Below are positions 53,347 to 61,926 of a stretch of 64,000 nucleotides of DNA, one piece after another. Each line of letters starts with the position of its first letter. Position 1 is the first letter of the stretch. This stretch comes from Lichenihabitans sp033947565 (lineage in GTDB: Bacteria; Pseudomonadota; Alphaproteobacteria; Rhizobiales; Beijerinckiaceae). The notes beneath the pieces were generated by a model that searched no databases, was not told where the DNA came from, and was given only the letters and a program-made list of their open reading frames with translations. The stretch spans positions 18,821 to 82,820 of the forward strand of contig NZ_JARPVX010000014.1 of NCBI RefSeq assembly GCF_033947565.1. Reading direction: 5' to 3'. The position numbers and the translations under genes are program-made.

Positions 53347-53931
53347 TTAGCGCTCGATCGTCCCCGTACGACGGATCTTTCGCTGCAACAGCAGCATGCC
53401 GTAGAGCAGAGCTTCGGCGGACGGCGGGCAACCCGGAACGTAGATATCGACCGGCACCACGCGGTCGCAGCCGCGCACCACCGAATACGAATAATGGTAG
53501 TAACCGCCGCCGTTGGCACAGGAGCCCATCGAGATGACGTAGCGCGGCTCCGGCATCTGGTCGTAGACCTTGCGCAGCGCCGGCGCCATCTTGTTGGTCA
53601 GCGTGCCGGCGACGATCATCAGATCGGACTGGCGCGGGCTGGCACGCGGCGCAAAGCCAAACCGCTCGGCATCATAACGCGGCATCGAGAACTGCATCAT
53701 CTCGACCGCGCAGCATGCTAGGCCGAAGGTCATCCACATCAGCGACCCGGTACGGGCCCATTGGATCAGCTCGTCGGTGCTGGTGACCAGGAAGCCCTTG
53801 TCGGCAAGCTGGTCGTTGATGCCGACAAAGAAGGGGTCGTCCGATCCGATGGGCTTGTTGGTGCGTGGATCGATGATGCCACGCGGCTGAGGCGCGACCT
53901 CGGTGGCCCGGGGAGTGTCGATCAATCCCAT
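53347..53931 (-). CDS. nuoB: NADH-quinone oxidoreductase subunit B
   Basis: A 194-residue PSST-type subunit holding cluster N2, the last iron-sulfur centre before quinone. Ligands lie in GLACCAVEMM, GSCANGGGYYHYSYS and VPGCPPSAEALLYG. The ATG at 53931 overlaps the nuoA coding end by 10 bp; a GTG at 53952 would add seven residues. Confidence 0.97.
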   Translation of the reverse strand: MGLIDTPRATEVAPQPRGIIDPRTNKPIGSDDPFFVGINDQLADKGFLVTSTDELIQWARTGSLMWMTFGLACCAVEMMQFSMPRYDAERFGFAPRASPRQSDLMIVAGTLTNKMAPALRKVYDQMPEPRYVISMGSCANGGGYYHYSYSVVRGCDRVVPVDIYVPGCPPSAEALLYGMLLLQRKIRRTGTIER

Positions 53932-54287
53932 TCCAGGGCGCCCTTCTTCCACTCGTAAACAAAACCGATGGTCAGCACGAACAAGAAGCTCATCATGGAC
54001 CAGAACCCGAAGGTGCCGATGTCACGGAACGCCACCGCCCAGGGAAACAAGAAGGCCACCTCGAGATCGAAGATGATGAACAACAGCGACACCAGATAGA
54101 ACCGGATGTCGAACTTCATCCGCGCATCGTCGAAGGCGTTGAAGCCGCATTCGTAGGCCGACAGCTTTTCGGGGTCGGGAGCCTGGAACGCCACGATGAA
54201 CGGCGCCACCAGCAGGGCCGCCGACATCACCACCGCGATGATGATGAAAATGACGACCGGCAGGTACTGACTGAGCAAACTCGGCAT
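53922..54287 (-). CDS. nuoA: NADH-quinone oxidoreductase subunit A
   Basis: A 121-residue three-helix membrane subunit (ND3). The conserved loop YECGFNAFDDARMKFDIRFY carries the active/deactive-transition Cys equivalent. FIIFDLEVAFLFPWAVAF is TM2. It is the first gene of the complex I operon. The start at 54287 matches the family; an upstream ATG at 54347 gives an unlikely extension. The promoter should lie in 54288-54520, where I found no clear consensus. Confidence 0.96.
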   Translation of the reverse strand: MPSLLSQYLPVVIFIIIAVVMSAALLVAPFIVAFQAPDPEKLSAYECGFNAFDDARMKFDIRFYLVSLLFIIFDLEVAFLFPWAVAFRDIGTFGFWSMMSFLFVLTIGFVYEWKKGALEWD

Positions 54288-54520
54288 CAGGAATCCATGC
54301 TTGGGACGGTGCGAAACGGCGAACACGCAGGAAAGGGGTCCGGCCATTCCACCTTAGAGCAGAACTAATCGAGCCCCCAGGGCCTTGCAAGGCGAAACGA
54401 CGCGACTGAGAGCCGCTTGTGTTGCGACGCGGCAAATTAGCTGCCCACCTTGCGACCACGAGCAAGGCTTACGCGAGCCGTGTGGAGATCGGGTTATTTT
54501 ATTGGTTTGGGCATATCCGG

Positions 54521-54597
<77 letters not shown>

Positions 54598-54694
54598 GCA
54601 GTCTGGAGCCTGGCGAACCAGGCGGACCGGAGTGAGAGCGGAATAGGCTGCAGGACCGGACGAGTCAAGCGGGTTGCGGCCCCTCGCCGAAGTT

Positions 54695-55396
54695 TCAGAA
54701 GCGCGACCGCGCGAGCCGCCACCGGGCGATCTCTTTCTGGGTCAGGATGCGGATAGTTTCTGGCGCGATCCGTTCGGCCTGGAGGATCACGTCCGGGTTG
54801 ATGCCCATCGACCGGGTATAGTCCGACAAGGTCTGCACGATCTCGGGGGTGCCAAAGGTCTGCTGCTCGGCGTAAGCGCCGGAAGGGTCGCGCATATCTT
54901 CTTTGATGACCATGCGGTGGATGCCGAGGCGGCTCGTGCTCGGCACCACGCGATCCCGGCCTCCGAAGAAGGCGTAAACGCAAGCCGACAAACACACCGC
55001 CGGGGCAAGCCGCATGCGGTCGCTGCCGCGCTCGCGCAACGCTTCGCCGACGATCAGTTCGGCACCGAAGCTGCGGAATTGCGTGCCGAGGCGCATCGCG
55101 CCCACCACGGTTCCCCCAAACGAATCGATCAACACGACCGGACGAAGGTTCTGCTCCTGCTGGTGGTTGGCCAGGAACGCCGCAAAGGCATCGGCGGTCT
55201 CGTTGTCGATCTCGCCCTTGGCACTGATCACCTCCATGCAGTCGGGACCGCAGAGGCCGCCCGCATCGCTGCCGAGCGTCGTGACCGCGAATCGCATCGG
55301 CTCGGCCTGGGCCGCGGAGGCGAAGGCTGCGGCACCGGTCACGGCGAAAAGCGCGAATAGGGCCGCGCTTCCGATCTGGCGTGCCATTGCGCCCAT
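54695..55396 (-). CDS. Exported ClpP/crotonase-like protein
   Basis: About 233 residues with a signal peptide (ALFALFAVTGAAAFASAAQA) and a ClpP/crotonase-like fold. GEIDNETADAFAAFL, VVLIDSFGGTVVGAMRLG and LAPAVCLSACVYAFFGG resemble COG3904-type periplasmic proteins. In ClpP the second position holds the catalytic Ser (here S in LSACV), followed by LGIHR as a possible His. Peptidase activity is an inference. Starts at 55387, 55396 and 55459 (AGGA 7 nt upstream) are possible. Confidence 0.75.
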   Translation of the reverse strand: MGAMARQIGSAALFALFAVTGAAAFASAAQAEPMRFAVTTLGSDAGGLCGPDCMEVISAKGEIDNETADAFAAFLANHQQEQNLRPVVLIDSFGGTVVGAMRLGTQFRSFGAELIVGEALRERGSDRMRLAPAVCLSACVYAFFGGRDRVVPSTSRLGIHRMVIKEDMRDPSGAYAEQQTFGTPEIVQTLSDYTRSMGINPDVILQAERIAPETIRILTQKEIARWRLARSRF

Positions 55397-55771
55397 GCCG
55401 GTTTGCAACGCCCGGTCCCGTCGTCCCGATCGGTGTGTCCTGAGATCAGCAACTTGCATGAGGATGTCCTGGCTCGCGCGGCGGGCCACTCATCTTGATC
55501 GGCCGTGGTGCTCCGGTAAACGGCAAAGCGCGATCGCCGGGGACGAGTTCCGGTCGGGTTAGGGCGAAGCAGACCCCGCGTCGCCGGCTTCGCCTGCACC
55601 TATGGCCTGCCAGCGTCGATCGACCGCAAGGGATCGCAAGTCTATCAGGCTCGGTGAGCGAACGGATTAGCCGTTAACAAAGAAAGCATCTGTCCGTTTC
55701 TCATTAATCATGCGTTCGGACTTTCGATCCAGCGTCAGGGCAGGCCCCCGAACGCGTCCTCCGGACCTTTG
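55397..55771. promoter_or_regulatory. Divergent intergenic region upstream of the GGDEF-EAL gene
   Basis: This interval separates the ClpP-like gene (minus) from the GGDEF-EAL gene (plus). The segment 55668-55712 is clearly AT-rich for this genome and includes TTAACAAAG and TCATTAATC, the most likely promoter site for the plus-strand gene. No gene or strong repeat is seen. Confidence 0.35.
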
Positions 55772-58243
55772 ATGCTGACGTCGATCAAATCCGCACTTGC
55801 TTCCATGTTCGCAGTTCTTGCCGTTGTAACGGGCATTCAGGGCGTCATCACGGTTCGGCAACTCCAACACGCCGAAGCCGATGTGAAAAGCATCGCCGAA
55901 CAACAATTGCCCAGCCTCGGCGCCATCCAGGACGTCAGCAACGCCGTCCTGAGCATCCGGGCCGGGGAGTTCCGGCTGGTGCTTTCGAACCTCGACGACA
56001 AGGTGATCGAGAACAACCTGATCGAACTCGAAGCCGATCGAAGGGACTTTCAAGCTGCACGGGGCCGTTACGAACCCTTGATCGGATCGGACGACGAACG
56101 CCGGAACTACGAAAAACTGTCGACGACGCTCGACAGCTACATGCGCCTCACGGCCAGCCTCCCCGGCCTGATGCGGGCCAAGCAGGCGGAGCAGGCGCAG
56201 CAATTGTTGATGGCGCCATGGCTTCGCGTCTTGTTCTCTTCGGCAGACACGCAATTGCGAAACGCCATCCTGCTCCACCAAAGTCGCGCCCATGCGAATC
56301 TGCGCAACAGCGTCGCGGTGCTGACCCATGCGAAGGTGGTGGCCCTTGTGTCCAGCATTGCGGCCGCCTGCCTGGCGGCCCTTGCCATCACGGTCAGCCA
56401 TCTGCGATTCCTGCGGCCGCTTGGCATCGTCACGCGGGCCCTCAACCAGCTGGCGCACGGCAATGTCGGGGCCGGTCATGTGCCGTCGCGCAGACGGGAC
56501 GAGATCGGTGCCATCAGCCAAGCCGTCGAGGTGTTCCGCGCCAGCCTGATCCGAGCACGCCGCGCCGAAACCGAGCGGGCCCGCAGCCAGCTGTTCGTCG
56601 AAAACATCGCGGCCAGCACGCCCGACGGCATTCTGGCCTTCGACGACGCAGGGGCCATCACCTTCTGCAACCAGGCGGCTGAGATCATGCTCGGCACACA
56701 TGCGGTCGATTTGATGACCCATTGCATAAAGCCAGCCGTGTCGCTCGGTGCGCTGCCGTCCGAAGACTTCCCGGCCATCGGACCCGACCCGCGCGGCCGA
56801 ACCATCGAAACGGAGATCCTTGGCCGTGAGGGTGGCATGCTCCCGGTCGAATTGTCCTACAGTCAATGGCGGCAGGATGGGCGCCTGATGTCCTGTGCGA
56901 TCCTGCGCGACATCGGTGAGCGCAAGCGCAACGAGGCTGTCCTCAATCACATGGCGCATTCCGACGCCCTGACCGGCCTGCCGAACCGCCTTGTCCTCAC
57001 CGCCCGCATGGGCGAGGCGCTGCGTGCGGCGCGGCCGCTGACGGTGCTGCTGCTCGACCTCGATCACTTCAAGCAGATCAACGACATCTTCGGGCATCAG
57101 GTCGGCGACGGCATCCTGAAAATCACGGCGGAGCGCTTGCTCGCCTGCACGGCGCGCGGCGACACGGTCACGCGTATCGGCGGCGATGAGTTCACGGTGG
57201 TGATTGACGGCCAGGCAGACCCGTTGCGGGCGGCTGCGACGGCCGAAACGATCATCGACGCGCTCAGCCAGCCCTTCCTGCTGCAGGGCCAGACCATCCA
57301 CCTGGGGGCAAGCGTCGGCATCACGCTGGCCCCGCTGTTCGGCACCGATCCCGATGAATTGATGAGTTCTGCCGACCTCGCGCTTTATGCCGCCAAAGCG
57401 CAGGGGCGCCACGTGCATCGGCTGTTCACCCCCGACATGCGGAACGCCGCCGTGCGGGACAGCTTATGCCGGCAGGAATTGCCACGCGCCATCGAACGCG
57501 CGGAGTTCGTCCTGTTCTACCAACCTCAGGTTCGGCTCACCGACGGAGCGATCATCGGTGCGGAAGCCCTGATCCGGTGGCAACATCCCGACTTCGGCCT
57601 GATCCCCCCGGACCGGTTCATACCGATCCTGGAGGCGAGCCACTTGGCCGAGGAGGTCGGCGACTGGGTGATCCAGACGGCCTGCGCGCAGGCAGCGCAA
57701 TGGCGCCGGATCTGGCCGGACTTCCGCATGGGGGTGAACCTCTCCGGCGCCCATTTCCAGTCCGGCCACATCGCCGACACGGTGAGCCGCATCCTGCAGG
57801 ACACCGGGCTTCCCGGCTCGGCCCTGGAGGTGGAGATCACGGAGCACATCATCCTGCGCCACGACGAGCAGATCATCGCGCCGTTGCACGAATTGCGACG
57901 GCTCGGCGTCAGCATCGCTTTCGACGACTACGGTACGGGCTATGCGTCGCTGAGCCTTCTGAAGCGCTTCCCGCTCGACCGCCTGAAGATCGACCGCTCC
58001 TTCGTGCAGACCATCCTCGAATCCGAGACCGACGCCGCCATCGTCAGTACCGTCCTCAGCCTCGGCGCCAGGCTCGGCCTCAGCGTCATCGCCGAAGGCG
58101 TCGAGACGGAGGGCCAAGCGGAGCGGCTGCGGCAGAAAGGATGCGTGCAGGCGCAAGGCTACCTGTTCGGGCGGCCGTTGCCGCCGGACAGTTTCGAGGC
58201 CCGTTTTGCCATCGGAGTCGACGGTGAGCGGTTGCGGGCCTGA
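55772..58243 (+). CDS. Membrane GGDEF-EAL cyclic-di-GMP signalling protein with PAS domain
   Basis: An 823-residue protein. TM1 is at about 7-27, a periplasmic four-helix-bundle-like sensor at 30-185, TM2 at about 188-207 (VVALVSSIAAACLAALAITV) and HAMP at 210-262. A PAS segment follows at 275-390, ending in a PAC-type ILRDIGERKRNE. The GGDEF domain (395-550) has an intact GGDEF motif. The EAL domain (570-815) has EALIRW, DDYGTGYAS and EGVET. Both activities look possible. The TTG just before the ATG is an alternative start. Confidence 0.94.
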   Translation: MLTSIKSALASMFAVLAVVTGIQGVITVRQLQHAEADVKSIAEQQLPSLGAIQDVSNAVLSIRAGEFRLVLSNLDDKVIENNLIELEADRRDFQAARGRYEPLIGSDDERRNYEKLSTTLDSYMRLTASLPGLMRAKQAEQAQQLLMAPWLRVLFSSADTQLRNAILLHQSRAHANLRNSVAVLTHAKVVALVSSIAAACLAALAITVSHLRFLRPLGIVTRALNQLAHGNVGAGHVPSRRRDEIGAISQAVEVFRASLIRARRAETERARSQLFVENIAASTPDGILAFDDAGAITFCNQAAEIMLGTHAVDLMTHCIKPAVSLGALPSEDFPAIGPDPRGRTIETEILGREGGMLPVELSYSQWRQDGRLMSCAILRDIGERKRNEAVLNHMAHSDALTGLPNRLVLTARMGEALRAARPLTVLLLDLDHFKQINDIFGHQVGDGILKITAERLLACTARGDTVTRIGGDEFTVVIDGQADPLRAAATAETIIDALSQPFLLQGQTIHLGASVGITLAPLFGTDPDELMSSADLALYAAKAQGRHVHRLFTPDMRNAAVRDSLCRQELPRAIERAEFVLFYQPQVRLTDGAIIGAEALIRWQHPDFGLIPPDRFIPILEASHLAEEVGDWVIQTACAQAAQWRRIWPDFRMGVNLSGAHFQSGHIADTVSRILQDTGLPGSALEVEITEHIILRHDEQIIAPLHELRRLGVSIAFDDYGTGYASLSLLKRFPLDRLKIDRSFVQTILESETDAAIVSTVLSLGARLGLSVIAEGVETEGQAERLRQKGCVQAQGYLFGRPLPPDSFEARFAIGVDGERLRA

Positions 58244-58248
58244 TTTCG

Positions 58249-58518
58249 CTATTTGGCCACGCCGCCGGCACCAGCGGAGCCCGCCGGCGGGATCACGGGC
58301 ATGCGGCTTTCGGTCGACGGCGCTTTTTCGATGCTCCCATCGCTGCCACCATCGGGGTGAATGACGCCACCGGTGGTGCTGAGCTTGTCGCTGAGAGTGC
58401 CGTTCTGCCGCGACACATCGGTCGGTGGCGCTTCCGAAGGCTGGCCGGCCTGGGCCAGCACCGGGCCGGGCAGCCCCAATAAAACACCAAGCAGAATGAC
58501 GTTTCGTGCGACACGCAT
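58249..58518 (-). CDS. Small exported hypothetical protein
   Basis: An 89-residue protein with a signal peptide (VARNVILLGVLLGLPGPVLAQ) and a short, probably disordered mature chain (TLSDKLSTTGGVIHPDGG and a Pro/Gly-rich end with MPVIPPAGS). Similar GVI-P...MPVIPPP proteins occur in related Hyphomicrobiales, from memory. It is convergent with the GGDEF-EAL gene, 5 bp away. Function is unknown. Confidence 0.7.
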   Translation of the reverse strand: MRVARNVILLGVLLGLPGPVLAQAGQPSEAPPTDVSRQNGTLSDKLSTTGGVIHPDGGSDGSIEKAPSTESRMPVIPPAGSAGAGGVAK

Positions 58519-58648
58519 GAGGCACCCCTTTTTGGCGCCGTGAGGCGCTGGACCCGTTTGGCTAACCGTTGGCGCGTCCCATCGGTTCGACCGCCCTTTC
58601 GCCGCGACGAAAGCGCGCGAGGGGTGCGAGCGACACGCAAGAGGCACG

Positions 58649-60127
58649 ATGTCAGTCATCAACGGGTTCGGGACAGACGCAATGATGGATGGCGACATGC
58701 TGGATCGACGCCACCCTGGCGATGCAGTGCCGGGGGACGATCTGGTTCAAAGCCGCATTTTCGAAGCCCCGGCACCGACCCCGCATACCCGACCGTTGCG
58801 CACCCTGCCGCTCTTGCGCGCCTTGCGGCAAAACCCCGTCGCAACCTGGACGGAACGCCATTTCGAAGAGCCGGTGTTGAGCGGCGAAAGCATCCTGGGC
58901 AAGATCACGGTCGTCAGCGATCCGGCCTTGATCCGGCACATCCTCGTCGACAACCAGGCCAACTACCCGAAAGACAGGCTGCAGCACCGCGTGTTGTCGT
59001 CGGGGCTTGGCCGTGGCCTTTTGCTTGCTGAAGGCGACACCTGGCGCCTGCAACGTCGCGCCCTGGCACCGTTGTTCTCGCCCCGAACCGTGACCGGTTT
59101 CGAGGCCGCGATGGCTGATGTGGCGGCGGAACTGGTCGCGCGTTGGGACCGGCAGCGCGACGGTCGGCGCATCGACGTGGCTTTCGAAATGGCGCGCACG
59201 ACGCTGCACGTGCTGGCCCGCACGATCTTCTCGGCCGGTCTCGGCCGGCGCACGGAAGAATTTGCCACGGCCGTCACCCACTATCTCGAGGCGATGGGGA
59301 AGATCGATCCGCTCGACATCCTGGACATGCCGACCTGGATTCCGCGCATCGGTCAGCTGCGGGCGCGGCCGGCCTTGTCGTTCTTCGATGCCGTCGTGAC
59401 CCGGATGATCGACGATCGCCGACGCGTGCTGGTCGATGAACCCGGATCGGCGCCACGCGACCTGCTCACCTTGTTGCTGCAGGCCCGCGACCCGGAAACC
59501 GGCACGGGATTGAGCGAGGACGACGTCAAGGCCAACATCGTGACCTTCATCGCGGCTGGGCACGAGACCACCTCGAACACGCTCACCTGGGCCTTGTACC
59601 TCCTGTCGCAGGACGAACAGGTCCGTTTGCGCGTCGAGGCCGAGGTGGATGCCGCCCTGCCCGACCAGCGCATCGTCGCTGGATCGCTCGAGAAACTGCC
59701 CTTCACCCGTGCCGTGATCGAGGAAACCCTTCGTCTCTACCCACCTGCCGCGACCCTCACGCGCGACGCGGCCGGCCCCGACATGCTGGGGCCGCTGCGC
59801 ATCAAGGCAGGCAGCCGCATCGTCATCTCGCCCTGGGTTCTGCACCGGCACAAGCGCCTTTGGGAACAGCCGCAGGCCTTCGATCCAGACCGCTTCCTGC
59901 CCCCCCGCAAGGCTTCGGTGGACCGCTTCGCTTATCTGCCATTCGGGGCCGGCCCGCGCGTCTGCATCGGGGCTTCCTTTGCGCTGCAGGAGGCGATCGT
60001 CATCTTGGCCACCGTTCTGCGCGCCTACCGGCTGACCCTGTGCCAGGGCCATTCGGTCATGCCGATCCAGCGGGTGTCGCTGCGCTCACAGGGCGGCATG
60101 CCGATGCTGGTGCGACGTCGCACCTAG
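58649..60127 (+). CDS. Cytochrome P450
   Basis: A 492-residue P450. The I-helix oxygen-binding motif is FIAAGHETTSNTL. The K-helix ExxR is in VIEETLRLYPPAATLTRDA, and the heme-binding loop FGAGPRVCIG contains the cysteine ligand. The overall pattern is that of the fatty-acid-hydroxylase-like class rather than CYP101-type. AGAGG precedes the ATG. No ferredoxin or reductase gene is nearby and no reductase domain is fused, so electron partners are elsewhere. The substrate is unknown. Confidence 0.95.
   Translation: MSVINGFGTDAMMDGDMLDRRHPGDAVPGDDLVQSRIFEAPAPTPHTRPLRTLPLLRALRQNPVATWTERHFEEPVLSGESILGKITVVSDPALIRHILVDNQANYPKDRLQHRVLSSGLGRGLLLAEGDTWRLQRRALAPLFSPRTVTGFEAAMADVAAELVARWDRQRDGRRIDVAFEMARTTLHVLARTIFSAGLGRRTEEFATAVTHYLEAMGKIDPLDILDMPTWIPRIGQLRARPALSFFDAVVTRMIDDRRRVLVDEPGSAPRDLLTLLLQARDPETGTGLSEDDVKANIVTFIAAGHETTSNTLTWALYLLSQDEQVRLRVEAEVDAALPDQRIVAGSLEKLPFTRAVIEETLRLYPPAATLTRDAAGPDMLGPLRIKAGSRIVISPWVLHRHKRLWEQPQAFDPDRFLPPRKASVDRFAYLPFGAGPRVCIGASFALQEAIVILATVLRAYRLTLCQGHSVMPIQRVSLRSQGGMPMLVRRRT
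60109..60124. repeat. 16-bp perfect palindrome at the 3' end of the P450 gene
   Basis: GGTGCGACGTCGCACC is its own reverse complement and directly abuts the P450 stop codon. It may form part of a terminator with the convergent DUF2256 gene or may be a coincidence of Val-Arg-Arg-Arg-Thr coding. Confidence 0.35.
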
Positions 60128-60155
60128 GCGGCACCCGATAGGCGCCGAAGGCACG

Positions 60156-60350
60156 TCACGAGCGCTTCACTTTCGAAGCAGGATCGGCAGCAGGGGGCTG
60201 CGATCCGCCATTCTTCTGGCGTCGGCAGGCGTCGGAACAATAGCGCACCTCGTCCCAGTCGCGAGCCCAGCGCTTGCGCCACGTGAAAGGCCGCCCACAG
60301 GTCGCGCAGATCTTGGTCGGCAGGTCGCCCTTGCGGCGCATCGGAGGCAT
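60156..60350 (-). CDS. DUF2256 zinc-ribbon protein
   Basis: A 64-residue protein with two CxxC-type pairs, KICATCGRPFTWRKRWARDWDEVRYCSDACRRQK (quoted in part), the DUF2256 signature; it probably binds one zinc. Family members are often neighbours of photolyase/cryptochrome genes, but none is visible here. It lies upstream of the convergent P450 end and just downstream of the PAQR gene on the same strand. Confidence 0.88.
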   Translation of the reverse strand: MPPMRRKGDLPTKICATCGRPFTWRKRWARDWDEVRYCSDACRRQKNGGSQPPAADPASKVKRS

Positions 60351-60380
60351 GGAACGGGACGTCCTCGCGTTTCGCGGCCG

Positions 60381-61073
60381 TCAGGCCATGGCCACGATGG
60401 CGGACCACACGGCACCATAATGCAGCATGGCGCCCACCACCACGAAGCCGTGCCAGACGGCGTTTTGGAACGGCAGCCGCTCCCAAACGTGGAACACCAC
60501 GCCGCAGGAATAGACCGCGCCGCCGATCCCGATGAGCCACAGGGTTACGGGCGGAAAGGTTTGAGCCAGCGCCCCGCAAACCGTGATCCCGCTCCATCCG
60601 AGCGCCAGATAAAGGCCGATCGAAAGCCCATCGTAGCGCCCGACGCGCAGCAGCTTGAGCGCGATGCCGGCCGCCGCGACACTCCAGACGACGGCTAGCA
60701 GCCACCACGCCTGCAGCATCACCATGAAGGGCGTGTAGGTCCCGGCGATCAGCAGGTAGATGGCCGAATGGTCGAGCCGGCGCAGGATCCATTTGGGACG
60801 CGACACCGGCCACAGATTGTAGAGGGCCGAGGCCGTCAGCGACAGCAGCAAGGTCACCAGATAGATCGCGGTCGCGGTTGTGGCCGCAGTTCCGCCGTGG
60901 GGCATGACCAGGAACCCGGCGAAGGCCAGCACGGCCAGCGTCAGGCCGATCGCATGGACGGCGCCGTCGGCCCGGATCTCGGCTCCCGTATAGCGCCACG
61001 GAATCTCGCCCAGCCAACGCGGGTTCCAGGCGCCGTCGCGCATCTGGGGATCGTCCGCAAGGCGTGGCTTCAT
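60381..61073 (-). CDS. Hemolysin III / TrhA (PAQR) family membrane protein
   Basis: A 230-residue protein with seven predicted membrane helices. PAQR motifs are seen in EIRADGAVHAIGL, SALYNLW, RLDHSAIYLLIAGTYTPF and HGFVVVGAMLHYGAV, supplying the conserved His/Asp residues. Family members affect membrane fluidity homeostasis. AAGGAG lies 11 nt before the ATG at 61073. It is 30 bp upstream of the DUF2256 gene. Confidence 0.92.
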   Translation of the reverse strand: MKPRLADDPQMRDGAWNPRWLGEIPWRYTGAEIRADGAVHAIGLTLAVLAFAGFLVMPHGGTAATTATAIYLVTLLLSLTASALYNLWPVSRPKWILRRLDHSAIYLLIAGTYTPFMVMLQAWWLLAVVWSVAAAGIALKLLRVGRYDGLSIGLYLALGWSGITVCGALAQTFPPVTLWLIGIGGAVYSCGVVFHVWERLPFQNAVWHGFVVVGAMLHYGAVWSAIVAMA

Positions 61074-61179
61074 CAGGCGATAAGCTCCTTCGGGGCGGAT
61101 GCGGCACACACGAACCACGCGGCGACCCGCGCCCGAACCAGACCCCGGCAATGTGGCCCCACGATGGGACACGGCCGGA

Positions 61180-61695
61180 TCACCGCAGCGCCTTCTTGGC
61201 GCGGTCGAGCGCCTGGCGGGAACTGGCCTCGATCAAGGCATTGCTCCGCAGCGCCACCACGTAATGCCGGCCACGACCGGCCGGACAAGACCCGTCGTCG
61301 GCGCTCAGAATCGCCTCGGTCGTGGCGTCCAGATCGACATGGTAGCCGTTCGGATCAGGCGCGGCGGCCCTGCGGCCCTTGCCGAACGCGTTCAGCATGC
61401 CACCCAGCACGACAGCCGGCGATGCTGGACTGCAGAACGACCGCGCCACCGTCAACACCACTGACGGCAGGCCACCCGAAAAGGCTGCACGGTAGTCGGA
61501 CCCGTCGGAGCCGTCCGTGCAGGCGATGTCGCTCGAATAGGGTGGCGTTTGGCAAGGCAGGTGGGCGCCCACGATCACCTGATCGGCCGTCATGCCGAGC
61601 GCGATGCCATGCAGGTCCGTCTTCGTCGCCGCATCCGCAGGCGCCAAAAACATCCCCGCCATCATCACGGTCACGCCGGTGGTGTGCTTGAACAT
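61180..61695 (-). CDS. Exported hypothetical protein
   Basis: A 171-residue protein with a signal peptide (HTTGVTVMMAGMFLAPADA). The mature part begins LHGIALGMTADQVIVGAHLPCQ, a pattern common in small periplasmic proteins whose members sense or bind something unknown. Four cysteines (LPCQ, IACTDG, SFCSPA, GSCPAG) suggest two disulfides. It is upstream of the PAQR gene on the same strand. I do not recognise a named family. Confidence 0.7.
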   Translation of the reverse strand: MFKHTTGVTVMMAGMFLAPADAATKTDLHGIALGMTADQVIVGAHLPCQTPPYSSDIACTDGSDGSDYRAAFSGGLPSVVLTVARSFCSPASPAVVLGGMLNAFGKGRRAAAPDPNGYHVDLDATTEAILSADDGSCPAGRGRHYVVALRSNALIEASSRQALDRAKKALR

Positions 61696-61926
61696 GGAAC
61701 ACCGCCTTGGCCCCGTTGCGTCGAGCGTCAGGGTGGCAACGGCGGGGGCCGCCAGGAGTTGCGCGCCGGCCGCCAGACCTACCCGGGCCAACCGAGCCCG
61801 AACATACGGGTGATTAACCCTGGGTATGATCTCCACACGGTGCCGCGACCGGGCTTTGCTATCCTAGCATCTGGGTCTTGCCGCACACAGCATGGCGTGA
61901 GGTCATCGTCCCCGGGAGCAATTGAC

